The notes beneath the pieces are model-generated. The model did not search any database. It worked only from the letters and a program-made list of their open reading frames with translations, and was not told where the DNA came from. DNA of 64,000 bases from Blakeslea trispora (taxonomy: Eukaryota > Mucoromycota > Mucoromycetes > Mucorales > Choanephoraceae). Within the stretch, counting starts at the first letter, position 1. The number at the start of each line of letters is the position of its first letter. Below are positions 32,553 through 42,929 of the stretch, one piece after another. Made by a program: the position numbers and the translations under genes. The stretch spans positions 1 to 64,000 of the forward strand of contig JAIWNE010000070.1 in the NCBI GenBank assembly GCA_025331445.1, read 5' to 3'.

Positions 32553-33682
32553 ACTGATGACTGATAGTTCTAAAAACCATCTCCAGTGAACTAACTTGAT
32601 TTTCTTCTTCATACGCTGTTTGGCGGCAAGTCCTTAGCTGGCTTGTGCGCGAATGGCTTACGCGTATACCATCATCCTGACGGCAGGACATTGCAGATCT
32701 GTTTGGATGGGCTCTGCTCTGTTTGCGTGCTTTTCGAATAATTAGCTTTTTCTCTCTTTTTAGGCAACACTGCCCTTCCTCCCTCTTCAGAAAAGATAAC
32801 AATACTATACCATCGATCCTATGACAAAAAGGTAGTTGGTTGCTCAAATGCCTTTTGAACCTTGTTGATACAGTTTGCTCGGACAGTTCTTTGTTATGGC
32901 TCTTCGCGATCAGACCACATGCCGGCAAATAGTTTGTCTATGAAGAAGTAGCACTGTACATTAATTTAGGAGTGACAATGGTTTCCTTTGTTCCCTGGCA
33001 TACTCAAGAATGTTAGAGTCACCACGTGTGCATCTGACACTATTTGAAAACGGAATCATTGGAGTGACCCACAAATTGTTTAGATGATGTCAAAGTCCAC
33101 TGCAGGAGACTTCAGCACTGCTTAGTTGCGACCATAGGCGTAATAGTTGGATAGACACATTCTTCCAGATAGAAAGAGATGGCTTTTTCTTGATGTAAGC
33201 CTATGTTGTAACTGTATTCAGTCTAGCTATAGCTCATTGTTTGCACTAGAGTACTACAATAAAGCATATAAAGTGGTATGACTTCTTCAAAATTAGTGTT
33301 TCGACAAAAGGTTACTTTTATGCTTACACAGTGCGTTTATCTTTTTATTAAAGAGTTTTGAAGTCATGAATATGCATGACTTCTTGAAGGTGCCATTGAA
33401 GAGAAACGCTGCAGAGCCTTCAATGTGTCGTAGAGTACATGTATCATATGATATCCAGCATACTCTATACAGAGCACAGATTTTATTCTGTACTGCCATA
33501 TTCAATGTACATTGCTGTTTAGTCTTTGTACTGAAAAGCACTCCTTTTTTAATCCTGTCTAATCCCTCTTGACCTGGCAGATGAATTAATTGTATAGCAA
33601 TAGCTCAGCTGAGGAAAGAGAATTCGCCATGTTTCCCGGTTATATTAATAGTAATACTCATAGTGAAAGTAGTGTTTATGAT
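32553..33682. other. Non-coding stretch right of the mariner element
   Basis: About 1.1 kb. A 147-residue minus-strand frame (32485-32928) overlaps the transposon end and has no domain-like features. It is Arg/Ser-rich and likely chance. Nothing else recognised before the minisatellite. Confidence 0.45.
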
Positions 33683-33802
33683 GGTATTCATAATGGTATT
33701 CATAATGGTATTCATAATGGTATTCATAATGGTATTCATAATGGTATTCATAATGGTATTCATAATGGTATTCATAATGGTATTCATAATGGTATTCATA
33801 AT
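33683..33802. repeat. 12-bp minisatellite, ten perfect units
   Basis: GGTATTCATAAT is repeated ten times without a mismatch. Because 12 is divisible by 3, several frames stay open through it (GIHN, MVFI and, on the minus strand, MNTI repeats). The sequence just upstream (TAATAGTAATACTCATAG) looks like a degenerate version. It is followed by (AAAAAC)n-like runs at 33840-33870. Confidence 0.97.
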
Positions 33803-33904
33803 TTTTTATAGTGATATTGTATATAGTAATAATAATAATAAAAAACAAAAACAAAAACAAAAACAAAAACAATAATAATAAAAAAACAAAAGAAGAAGAA
33901 GAGT

Positions 33905-34122
33905 TCAAGAAAAAGATTTTTGAACAGGCAGTCCAACAGTTGGCTTGATTTTAGCTAAAAGCGATGCTGATGATTCAGCCTTTGCTTTCTTGTTCAACTG
34001 GTTGACAAGGGCATCAATTCCTTTCTACAAAATTGAAAACACATTAGTGATCCTTTTTTGAAATGATAAATTGCATGATACAGTGCTTCGGGTCTTAAAC
34101 CTGGAAAACCAAAAAATCCTTT
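33905..34122 (-). pseudogene. Orphan 3' exon(s) of an unidentified gene
   Basis: On the minus strand a terminal exon of about 37 codons (34018-33905) ends ASLLAKIKPTVGLPVQKSFS and a stop. It is preceded by a strong intron end: branch-like CACTAATG, pyrimidine tract, TTTTGTAG. An earlier exon ending SDGQNLKGFFGFP (about 34122-34095) can be spliced to it in frame. Upstream of that lies a tRNA-like scrap and then a transposase gene, so the rest of the gene is missing here. I do not recognise the protein. It may be a host gene cut off by insertions, or a fragment carried by an element. Confidence 0.35.
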
Positions 34123-34147
34123 CAAATTTTGACCATCAGAAAAAGAT

Positions 34148-34178
34148 AACTTCAACGGGAATCGAACCTGTGACCCTT
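34148..34178 (-). other. tRNA 3'-half-like fragment (T-arm)
   Basis: On the minus strand the sequence reads CACAGGTTCGATTCCCGTTG, an almost perfect T-arm with the invariant GGTTCGANTCC box, followed by an acceptor-like strand. No matching 5' acceptor strand, D-arm or anticodon arm can be folded upstream, so it is not an intact tRNA gene. It could be a tRNA-derived SINE head, a tRNA insertion scar or a mitochondrial tRNA scrap. Confidence 0.45.
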
Positions 34179-34265
34179 TTAATAATTTATGATTTTAGTT
34201 ACTAAAATGGAAATGGGAGTCTATTTATAGCAACTCGAGAGACCAATAAAAGAAAAAATCAAAGT

Positions 34266-36398
34266 TTATTGTTCATTTTCAAGAGAAATATTTGCAGAAG
34301 AAAGGGTAAATTTTCTATGAGACAGATATGTCTTTGTTACAAATTGCTTGACCTGGCTGACAACCTCGCGACCGTCTGAACACTTGCTATAAGCTTCAAT
34401 GTAGTCCATACACTTTTGATAGTACTTTCTTATATGAACTATATTAGCAGCCTTATCAAGATAAGTGTCAATGTTTTCCTCCAAAGACTTGAAGCTATAG
34501 TCACAATGAAGACGAGCCTGTCGCTTTGCATACGACCAATAAAGCTCAATCCAATTACACTCACAGTGATATTTAGGATACAGCTCAAAGATATGACCAC
34601 TTCCTTCTATAACTTCTTGTAGAGCTGATTTCTGATTAATAAAGTCAGATCGACTTTCAAGAAAATGGCGAGCACAGCAAACAGACTTTGTTCCAGGCAC
34701 TGGATCGCCACAGTTGAGCTTCCATGCCTTACCATTCAAATCACATCCAAGCCATTGACCTCTTTCTTCTAAAATCTTTTTTATGCCTTTGAAATATCGG
34801 ACGGTCTTTTCCTTTGCTTTGCCTTTTCGATCAATGGTTTGCATGACTTTGTCGTAGAAGAAGGTTTGGTTTAAAACCTCTCCGTTACTGAGAGTGACAG
34901 TAGTGTCACGAAAACTGATCTTGCTGTCTTCAGGCCATGGCTTTTCATTCAAAGTCATGCGTTTTGCGACTAAAGCATCGTCAGCAAAAGCAGCGTGATT
35001 GGAACTGTTGTCCAACAGAAAGACACCAATGCAATCCGGATGCAAAGCTTCAAACAAAGGAATTGCATCTGTTGCCAATTGTTCCACCATGTGTTTGGAC
35101 GTCCACCATCCATCTCGACTGTCGCCAGCTTTGAACACCTTTCTGGACGTCCAGCCCTTGATTTTCATAGTTCCATGACAAGGACATTGGAACTCTGAAG
35201 CCATCAAGGAAGAGCCCATAGACTTCTTCCTTATGTGATTCTCACCTTCAAGAAGCCAGAGGTCATCCTTGCCATCATTAGAGTAGAAGGTGCTTTCATC
35301 ATGTGTGACGAATACCACCTTCTTCTCTTCATCGCTCAGTTCTGGCTCCAAGACTATCTCCTGAGCTTCACCTTCGTAGAACTCGGCTCTCTTCATATAG
35401 CCGAGCATTCTTGATGACCATGAATTACGGTAGACAATTACATCCTCCCTTTCATGGCCATCAAAATAAATGCTCTTCTTATTCTTTCTGTACGAGTAGC
35501 CCCACTCGTACAAATAGTTGGCTACAGTATCCAAATTCACTGTTTGGCCAGAAGCAACACCAAGAACCTGAGGAACGACCTCTTCTTCAATCACTTTTTT
35601 GATGCTTCCTAAGCTTCGTAACTCAGGCTTCATCTGTCTTATTTTTTCTAATGTGAGTAGCTTCACATCAGAGTCGCTCAAAAAAGACTGTCGCTTGATG
35701 TGCTTGCCTTGCTGATGTTCGGAAATACTACCTTCCTCAATGAACTGGGTAGCCCACTGAACAATGGTTGCAGCTCGATACTTTTCATTGTTGTTAGGCC
35801 AGTAATAGTTTGCTGCTCCTCTTGAGCTGTCACCTTTGTTCATTCCTTGAAGCCTCTTTGTAAAATACAACTTTACAGAAAGATACTGGCAATACTCGTA
35901 CTTGTACATAGAACTTCCTTCCTTTGCCTTATTCATGATAGGAAGAATATACTTATCCAAGCTTTGCACAGAATCTTTGATTCTGATGAGTTCCGCCTTT
36001 GTGTGACTCAGAACAACAGGACGTTCTACTTCGGCATTCTTCGTAACGGTGATTCCAAAGTTAGTCAGTTTTTGCTTCGAATCAACGGATTCAGCTTCCT
36101 TTCTTCTTCTCCACTTCGTAACTTCCGAGTTCTTTTGATAAATCCCTTTTCTCTTTTGACCTGATACGAGAGATTGATCAGTTTTTTTTCCAAGTACTTG
36201 ATCAATTGTCTTGGGTGAGTCAGTAGATACTTCTACTTCTTCAGAAAGCTGAATCAAAGAATCTATATCCAATTGATTCATCTCCCAGTCTTCACGTTGA
36301 TCAATGGCATTTGTTGAAGAATCATTCTTTTGGAAATCTCCTTGTTCAGAGCGCTTCTTCTTTAAAGCAGCTTTCTTTCTGTTACTTAATGCAGGCAT
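34266..36398 (-). CDS. Long DDE transposase of the IS630/Tc1/mariner superfamily (putative)
   Basis: An uninterrupted 710-residue frame. The basic N-terminus MPALSNRKKAALKKKRSEQG is followed by a Ser/Lys-rich linker, a helical DNA-binding region (SDVKLLTLEKIRQMKPELR; TVANYLYEWGYSYRKNKK) and a catalytic core with VTHDESTFYSNDG, VFLLDNSSNHAAF and CNWIELYWSYAKRQARLHC. The Asp, Asp and Glu in these motifs fit a DDE triad. Proteins with HDEST...DNSSNH...CN(F/W)IE are common, often multicopy, in fungal genomes and are annotated as DDE endonucleases. The frame is intact, so this copy may be young. No terminal inverted repeats were found by eye, so the element limits are unknown. Confidence 0.75.
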   Translation of the reverse strand: MPALSNRKKAALKKKRSEQGDFQKNDSSTNAIDQREDWEMNQLDIDSLIQLSEEVEVSTDSPKTIDQVLGKKTDQSLVSGQKRKGIYQKNSEVTKWRRRKEAESVDSKQKLTNFGITVTKNAEVERPVVLSHTKAELIRIKDSVQSLDKYILPIMNKAKEGSSMYKYEYCQYLSVKLYFTKRLQGMNKGDSSRGAANYYWPNNNEKYRAATIVQWATQFIEEGSISEHQQGKHIKRQSFLSDSDVKLLTLEKIRQMKPELRSLGSIKKVIEEEVVPQVLGVASGQTVNLDTVANYLYEWGYSYRKNKKSIYFDGHEREDVIVYRNSWSSRMLGYMKRAEFYEGEAQEIVLEPELSDEEKKVVFVTHDESTFYSNDGKDDLWLLEGENHIRKKSMGSSLMASEFQCPCHGTMKIKGWTSRKVFKAGDSRDGWWTSKHMVEQLATDAIPLFEALHPDCIGVFLLDNSSNHAAFADDALVAKRMTLNEKPWPEDSKISFRDTTVTLSNGEVLNQTFFYDKVMQTIDRKGKAKEKTVRYFKGIKKILEERGQWLGCDLNGKAWKLNCGDPVPGTKSVCCARHFLESRSDFINQKSALQEVIEGSGHIFELYPKYHCECNWIELYWSYAKRQARLHCDYSFKSLEENIDTYLDKAANIVHIRKYYQKCMDYIEAYSKCSDGREVVSQVKQFVTKTYLSHRKFTLSSANISLENEQ

Positions 36399-36737
36399 TT
36401 CAATAAAAAGTTTTACAAAAAGGGGCTGTCAAATTAGGAACAATATTAACTTTATTAAAGACTGCTAAAATGAAAATACTATTCTATTGGCTATATTTAT
36501 GTTACACATAACGCTATTTGAAACCCAGTTTTATAGTCCTATATGGGTAGACTGATGTCCCCCTATAGCCCTCTTTCAAATCTATGGCCTCCCCATATAA
36601 CCACAGCCAAAATTTTGAAAAACCGCTCGACTTTGAAGCCTTTCAGAAAAAAATATTTTTATGATAATCAAGAAAGTAAATGATAACTTTTGTTTAGAAA
36701 GGTATTAAAAATGAATGTTATGCGGTTTTATATGAAT
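36399..36737. other. Spacer between DDE transposase and Helitron remains
   Basis: Non-coding. It contains CTATATGGGTAGACTGATG, which faintly resembles an inverted ATAGACTCCCATTT on the far side of the transposase. The match is too short to call as terminal repeats. Confidence 0.35.
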
Positions 36738-39700
36738 TCATACACTTTTGGTCCCTCTGAAAGATCTCATAGATGGGCTTTTTTTCTCCAGGTTTAAGAC
36801 CCGAAGCACTGTAGTCATTGCAAAGGCAAGTCGTACCGGAAACTGTAGACGACTGAATTGAATTACATCGTTTGCGTCAGTGATGAACTTGATGCGGGGA
36901 ATACATACAACTGAGCCTACAAACGCGCCAGTCTCGATAGTTGCTTCGATGACATGTTGCATCAGTGATTTGACTGTCAGTCTGGTACCGTTGCACAAAC
37001 CATTAGAAGCATCCAGATTTCTCAGGAGCATGATGGGTGAGCCAACCTTCAATTTTAGTTCATGAGGTGGAATGGATCCATTCTCAATCGCTTGAAGCAA
37101 TTCGACTGGGTATTCCATGCTTTGTTCGCTGTCAAGAATTTTATCAGCACTATAATAAGTCTTTAATTCTCCAGGAAATCTTTCAATTAGGAGATGATTG
37201 ATTTCAGCAACAAAGGAATTAGTAGGTGTGAGAATAGCTGACTTGATCAAACCCTGGAGACTTGAATGGACAGTAACCTCATTGGAGAAGATTTCTGGAT
37301 AAATAGTTGATAAAAGGTTTATCAAATTATCGCCTTGAATAAGCATTGAATCAGGAATTCTGATATACTCAGAGTCAGTGATACGGTTGATGGTAAAAAC
37401 AGGTATTCTCAAGGTGTCCATAGAACCGTTACTAATATCTAGTAGCATGTTTGCAAACTGTTGCAATTCTTCAGACAAACGAATATCATTCTCCTTCTGA
37501 GCTTGTTGAACTCTCATGTTAATTTGTAGCTTCATTACAGAAAAAGAAGACCATAGAAAAGATCGGTTGATGCATTGATTGACAATGCTCGATCTGTTGC
37601 CTTTTTTGACCACAGGAAGTACTTGTCTGAAATCACCACCAAACAGTATAAGTCGGCCACCAAATGGAACATTTGACAGAGCTTCGTTAGTTTTACTAAA
37701 GATGCCTTTGAAGGTACGATCGACTGTTTCAAGTGTTGACTTGTGAATCATAGATGATTCATCCCATATGATCAACTTTGTCTTTTTTAATAATTCAGCT
37801 ATAGGAGATTTGGGCTTGATATCACAAAAAGTAGTTGAAGATGTTTCCAAAGGTATTTTGAACATAGAATGCGCAGTTCTGTCACCTTCCAAAAGCAAAG
37901 CAGCTGTACCACTGGATGCAACAGCTAATGCGTATCCATCATTGACAGATCTAACGGCTTTCAAAAGGGTGTTAAATAGGTAGGTTTTACCGGTACCTCC
38001 TGGTCCATCAACAAAGAAAACTCTGGGATACTCCGTTGATTGGTAGCCATCTCTTTCGACACATTGCATTATTTCATCAAAGACTTGACGTTGGTCGTTG
38101 TGGAACCTATCAATGTCTACAGAAACAGGACTTTGTTGGGCAAGTATATTTAGTCGATTTTGTTCTCGAATCAAACGGCTGACGTCTGTATTAACACAAT
38201 CATTTCTTGTATCGGTGGTTGGTAGCACAAATCCAGGATAGCGAGTTAAGCTTGTTCCGTGTTGAATAGCTAAAATATCATCGATATCAAGCAATGCATT
38301 GTTATAAGCAGTTTCAGAGATGCTGTTCAAAATCGAATCAAAAGAGGGATCATTTCTAAGTCGATGAAGATAATCTTCTGATAACTCATTTCGAAAACTC
38401 AGCCAAAGCTGATAGGGATCAGCAGGCGTACAGAAAATCAACAAAATGGTAAACAGTCTGCGAAGACTGATAAGGGTTTGGATTTGAGCAGCTTCTTCTA
38501 AACATTGGCTCCATTGATCATCAGACTCAAGTAAGTGTAGAGCACGGCAGGTATCTTGAAAAGTTGGATGCACAATACCATTCACTGTTCTTAAATGAGC
38601 AAACGATGTAGCACCGGAAACATGGTGAAGTAACATTCGCAAATGATACAATTCAGTTTGTTTGGGAGAAACTGCGTAGATTCTACCAATTGTTCCACCA
38701 AAGCCACAAACACGCTTTTCTCATCTTCTTGGTTTCTTCTCATCATGCCATACATACTCTTCTGGAAAGTTGGGATACAAAATTGATCTTGCGTCTGGAT
38801 CAATAGCGTTTGTTTTGAACCAACTTGTAAGAGTAGTCTCTTGAGTAGTTGCACGTTGTAACACATTGGTGATGTCTTCGTCCTCATTAAAATACACAGG
38901 TTCTTGACCTTCTAAATGAATTGCCAGTCTTTGATGGGATGGAAGCTCCTTATGCATAGGAAAAGAAAATAATCTCCAGCAAGCCTCAGGTGCAGAGACG
39001 CATCTTGCATCAAAGAAAGATTTGATCCCATCATGTTGTTCAACAGACATAGACGCGCGATCATGACCTTTATACACATACTTGTAAACGTATTTGACAC
39101 TGTTGATTGAAGAGCATAGCTCGACATTAATGTGTGCATCATACTTGGAACAAAGGTATAAATTGTGAGGTACAATCCAGCGGTTATCTACATTGTAAGT
39201 GTGTCCATCGATAGTTTTGGGGATTGATGATCCGTTGTTACGTCTTCTATAAATAAGATAGCCTCCATTGGGACTGACAGTAGTTTCTTCACAAAACTCC
39301 TTAGGGTACCCTTTGGTACATCCTTTCTCTTTATCCATACAGACAGCGTTCGAATTCAAGATTCCACATGGACCATGAACCATATGTTTAATGACTGTTT
39401 CGTGTGCTAAAGGATAAGCATCAGGATCTGGAATTTCAGCAGAAACAATCTTATCATAGTCTTCAGTAGTCTGAGGCTTATCAGCAGGATCAACGATCAA
39501 AAGAATATGTGCATGAGGTAAACCTCGCTTTTGGAACTCAATGGTATAAATGAAAGCAATGACTTTGCCTAAGACATGCTTTTTTGTGAGATCATCCAAA
39601 AGTTCTCGAAGCTTAAGGTTGAAAACTCTAGAGCAAAGATCAGGTCGATCTGAAGCTTTTTGGTTATACAACAATTGCCGTTGAATCTCAGGCCACTTTG

Positions 39701-40703
39701 GATTGCAAGTGAAGGTAATGAAATAGTCGGGTTTACCAAATCTTCTAACAATGCTAAGGGAATCCTGATAAAGTTGAGCCATGTGGCGTGGACCTCCGAT
39801 GAACGAAGATGGTAATATAATTCTTTTACCAATGTTCGCTAAACTTTGTGGATCAGCTGAGTTAACATAATCATTAACGTGGACAGCATCTTGTAAACCT
39901 TGATAAGCTTCACATCTTAACTTTTTCTGGTTTAAACGAATGTATGAAAGTCGATTTTGTTCCATTTTAGCGTAGTTATCAACAATATATTGTTGAAAAA
40001 GATTGCCAAAGGAATGCAAACGATGATTGTCATTAGGTCTGTACATCAATCGAAAGCTGTAGAATTCCATTACAGTTACTTTGTGATTGCCAGACATGCT
40101 TTTTGTTTCGATACTCCAGCCAGGTTCACCGGTGGGAAACAAAAGAACATAGTGTAATGGGTCATAGAACTGGCTGGACTCATTTACTCTTGTCAGAGAA
40201 TCATCTTGGTATCGGACAACGATGTCTCGTGGATTGGGTGCGTCATCATCATTTTCACCACCTATGATAATGGCAGCTATTTCAGACCCATGGGTTGGAC
40301 GGTTATAGCGTCTACGGTCCGGAACACCTTCAGCTCTAAATACTAATTTGATGTTATCCAACGACTCAATCCCATAGATTTGAGCTTCAGAATTATTACG
40401 TTGATCCTTTGCAATTTGCGTCATGTTCTTAAAGATGGACACAAATGGGTTCAACTGATGCATAAGTTCTTGCAATTGTTGAAGAGTCTCAATTTTGATA
40501 CTGGGTGCGACTGCATGACGATTGGCAAGTTCTTGTTCAGCATCGTAAATATATATCTGAGCAAACTTAGGGCTAGCGCTATGTGAAGGCATAACAGACC
40601 CGATCAAGTGGTAAGGACTTCCTTGAATTCTGAATGTATAAGAGCCAACAGAATGGTTTGCCAAACTCAAATCCAAGTTGACACCGAATGAGGTGAAACT
40701 CAA
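36738..40703 (-). pseudogene. Helitron Rep-helicase (RepHel), interrupted
   Basis: One reading frame crosses a single TGA at 38721-38723. Rep part (40703 to 38724): YFITFTCNPKWPEIQRQL, the HUH motif FQKRGLPHAHILL, and the two-Tyr region SVKYVYKYVYKGHDRA. Helicase part (38720 to 36738): Walker A FFVDGPGGTGKTYL, Walker B IIWDESSM, motif III GGDFRQVLPVV, and the later LKVGSPIMLLRNLD. After RLAFAMT the expected INK(S/A)QGQ segment is missing and the frame jumps to TVLRVLNLEKK. The final SHGQLYVALSR motif is absent. Such a protein could not act as a helicase. The text around GFGGTIGRIYAV shows that coding continues through the stop, so the TGA is a nonsense mutation, not a true end. Confidence 0.9.
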
Positions 40704-41173
40704 AGAACTATTGTAAAGACGAATGTTTTTTTTTTTTGGAATTCCTTAGAAGTAGAATCACTGTTCTTAAGTGAATCAGAAATTTCTCTTGGTGTGGGTT
40801 GCAGAGAAGGCAAAATAGATTTTCCTTTACAACAACAAAGTTGAAACTCAGGGTGAGTCTTACTACTTCTAACGACTCTTTCTTCAGTCCACATTAAGGC
40901 ACCACAATGAGAACAAACACAGTCCATGAAACCACGGTCGTCTCGAACTGTTGGCAATGCAGTCAAGTTCTTTGCAATGTTCAATGTTGCTTGTTGATTG
41001 CGAGAGCGAACTCCTCCGCCAGTATTGGTGCTTTCAGGGAGAGAACCATGGTTGTTCGAAGGCTGATTAACAGAATCAGACTGAGCTTGATTGAGAGGGT
41101 TCATTCTACAACCACGGAATGTGCGTCTCAAATGACCGGGTTCGTTGCAAGCAGCACAGTAGATGTTAGACAT
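40704..41173 (-). pseudogene. N-terminal zinc-binding part of Helitron copy 1
   Basis: Begins MSNIYCAACNEPGHLRRT, a CCHC-like knuckle. It continues through a Ser/Asn-rich linker to FMDCVCSHCGALMWTEERV and FQLCCCKGK, the Cys-rich block usual ahead of the Helitron Rep domain. The frame ends just after a long A run at about 40729. The Rep frame continues one base out of phase with RLYNSSLSFTSFGVNLD, so slippage in the homopolymer split the gene. The ATG at 41173 is the likely original start. Confidence 0.8.
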
Positions 41174-41346
41174 TTTTGTTGAAAGCTTGTTTGTATAGCG
41201 TGAGTTGGAGCGAGAAAAAGTGGATAATAAATGAATAAAAGGGAACTAATTACTACAATTGACGTATTGTTTGTTTAATTTTATAATTTAGAGTTCGTCA
41301 ATTGGTTGAAACTTTGTAGCAGGCATAAGTTTAATAAGCATATGCC

Positions 41347-42710
41347 CCTCGCTTGAGCTGGAAAATCATGACTTCCACTAAACACTGTGGAGGCTTAGGG
41401 GTGCTTGATCCTGCAATTCAACAACATGCGCTCTTCTACAAATGGATTGATCCCCTTCTCTTTGACAGGCCTTGCCGTACTCTGGTTCAGCAGTTTCTTT
41501 TTGTCCACCTATCTAATCAGTTCCAAACAGCCAACGTCCTTTCTTGCCTCCTGTTCCCTCTTGCCCGCCCGCGATTTAAGAGCACCATGGTCTCCACTAT
41601 CACCTTGGTGTGCCGGACAATTGACTCCATCCCCAGGCGACAATTCACCTACATTCCCTGCCCTTTGGACGCTCTCTTACTGACCTTGCGTGCCGTTGTG
41701 GACGCTGACTGTTCCTACTTACTCCCTCGCCCCCTATTACAGGCCACTGTTGCTGACTTTTACGAATATCGTCCCATTGGGCATTTTCTGGCCCCAAAGC
41801 AGTCTCGTACTGAGATCCCCTTCTCCTCCAACTCTGTCACCCGCTTTCGTAATGCTGTGCTGTCTGGTACTTGTGTCCTTAGTCCAGTTTTTACTCAATG
41901 TATTCGGCCCACTTCCCTTTGTCTGTATAATCCTGCACACGCCTCAGCCATTCTCAAATCCTGCAACTTCTTTGCTTTCCGCCGTCGACTATTACTGTCT
42001 GGGGATGATCCCGCACTGTGCAACCCTCGTACCTCATGCAAGACATTTCGGACCCAGATCGCTCAACGCTCCACGGTTCTTAGTGTCCATCAACAGACTC
42101 TTTCTAAAGCTGCCTGGTCTCGTTTCTGGCGCCTCGCTCTCACTACAGCTCAGCGTAATGTTCTCTACCGCTTACTACATCGGTTGATACCCATTCGACG
42201 TCTACTATTTCACATTTTGCCTACGCAGTGCCCCTCCTCTGCCTGCGAGTTCTGTGGTGACGTTGAAGATCTTTATCATTTGTTCTTTCGCTGTCCCCCC
42301 AAATTCATATTTTGCGATCATCTGATTCGTGAATACCTTTGGCCTGGCTCCACCATCGACCACATCTTTGCTGCACTCTCTTCCTTGGACTTTCGCTCCA
42401 TACGGCCACTGCCTTCATGTCCCCTCTCCACCACCCTACTTCTCACAATCGCCCTGTCAGAGGTATGGAAGTTGCACTGGCTTGGTGTATTTGAGAAAAT
42501 ACCGTTCTCTGCCCCTGCTGCTTTTTCCAATCTTCGCCTCGCAATCCAGCGCAGGCACTCTGAAGATTCCCTTGTTGAAGAATAGTTCTTAAACTTATTT
42601 TATTTTGTTTGTCTCCCTATCACCTAGTCTAGTCACACTTTTTCCCTACTTTTACTATCCAATTAATTGTTGAGCACCGCTTTCAATTTTCCTAATTAAA
42701 AAAAAATAGG
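41347..42710 (+). mobile_element. 5'-truncated LINE (non-LTR retrotransposon), 3' end of ORF2
   Basis: An open frame of about 410 codons (to 42585) begins in mid-protein. It contains the region after the reverse transcriptase palm (STKHCGGLGVLDPAIQQHAL), a long Leu/Arg-rich linker, and a zf-RVT zinc motif CEFCGDVEDLYHLFFRC. It is followed by a short 3' UTR and an A tract at about 42698-42706. The missing upstream half with an abrupt edge near 41345 is the usual result of incomplete target-primed reverse transcription. Base composition is clearly more C/G-rich (many CCC, CTC and GCC codons) than the flanking DNA. Confidence 0.85.
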
Positions 42711-42929
42711 TTTGACTGTAAAGTGTTTGTTGTTGTTTCTTAAAGAAAGAAATTAAATAAGCTATTTCAGACTCTAAGGCTCTACAGCGCTTACAGATAT
42801 AGCAAAAAAAAAAAAAAGGAAAGAGAATGACAGTAGTCAGAAATAGAGGAAGACAGAAAAGAGAAATAGGAACAATAGTAAAAAAAAAAAGATAAAATTC
42901 AAGTTGGAAAAAGTGTTTATATGGGGTAT
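42711..42929. other. Spacer after the LINE
   Basis: AT-rich with A runs. Nothing recognised. Confidence 0.4.

Larger units (their letters stand above)
36738..41173 (-). mobile_element. Helitron rolling-circle transposon, decayed (copy 1)
   Basis: The order on the minus strand is N-terminal zinc knuckle, Rep (HUH endonuclease), Pif1-type helicase, the layout of an autonomous Helitron RepHel protein. Three lesions are visible: a frame change in an A11 tract at about 40729, an in-frame TGA at 38721-38723, and a helicase cut short before its last motifs. Helitron ends (5' TC, 3' CTRR with hairpin) could not be placed with confidence. Confidence 0.9.

Noticed and set aside
32485..32928. 147-residue minus-strand frame next to the mariner element
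   Set aside because: It runs into the transposon's terminal repeat, is Arg/Ser-rich, and shows no domain-like motif.
33683..33802. CRISPR-like array
   Set aside because: The units are directly adjacent with no spacers, and the organism is eukaryotic.
33590..33908. Frames with GIHN, MVFI and MNTI repeats as genes
   Set aside because: They are a direct result of the 12-bp minisatellite keeping several frames open at once; no sign of a real protein outside the array.
34185..36530. Terminal inverted repeats for the long DDE element (ATAGACTCCCAT against ATGGGTAGACTG)
   Set aside because: The match is short and imperfect and the positions are not symmetrical around the gene.
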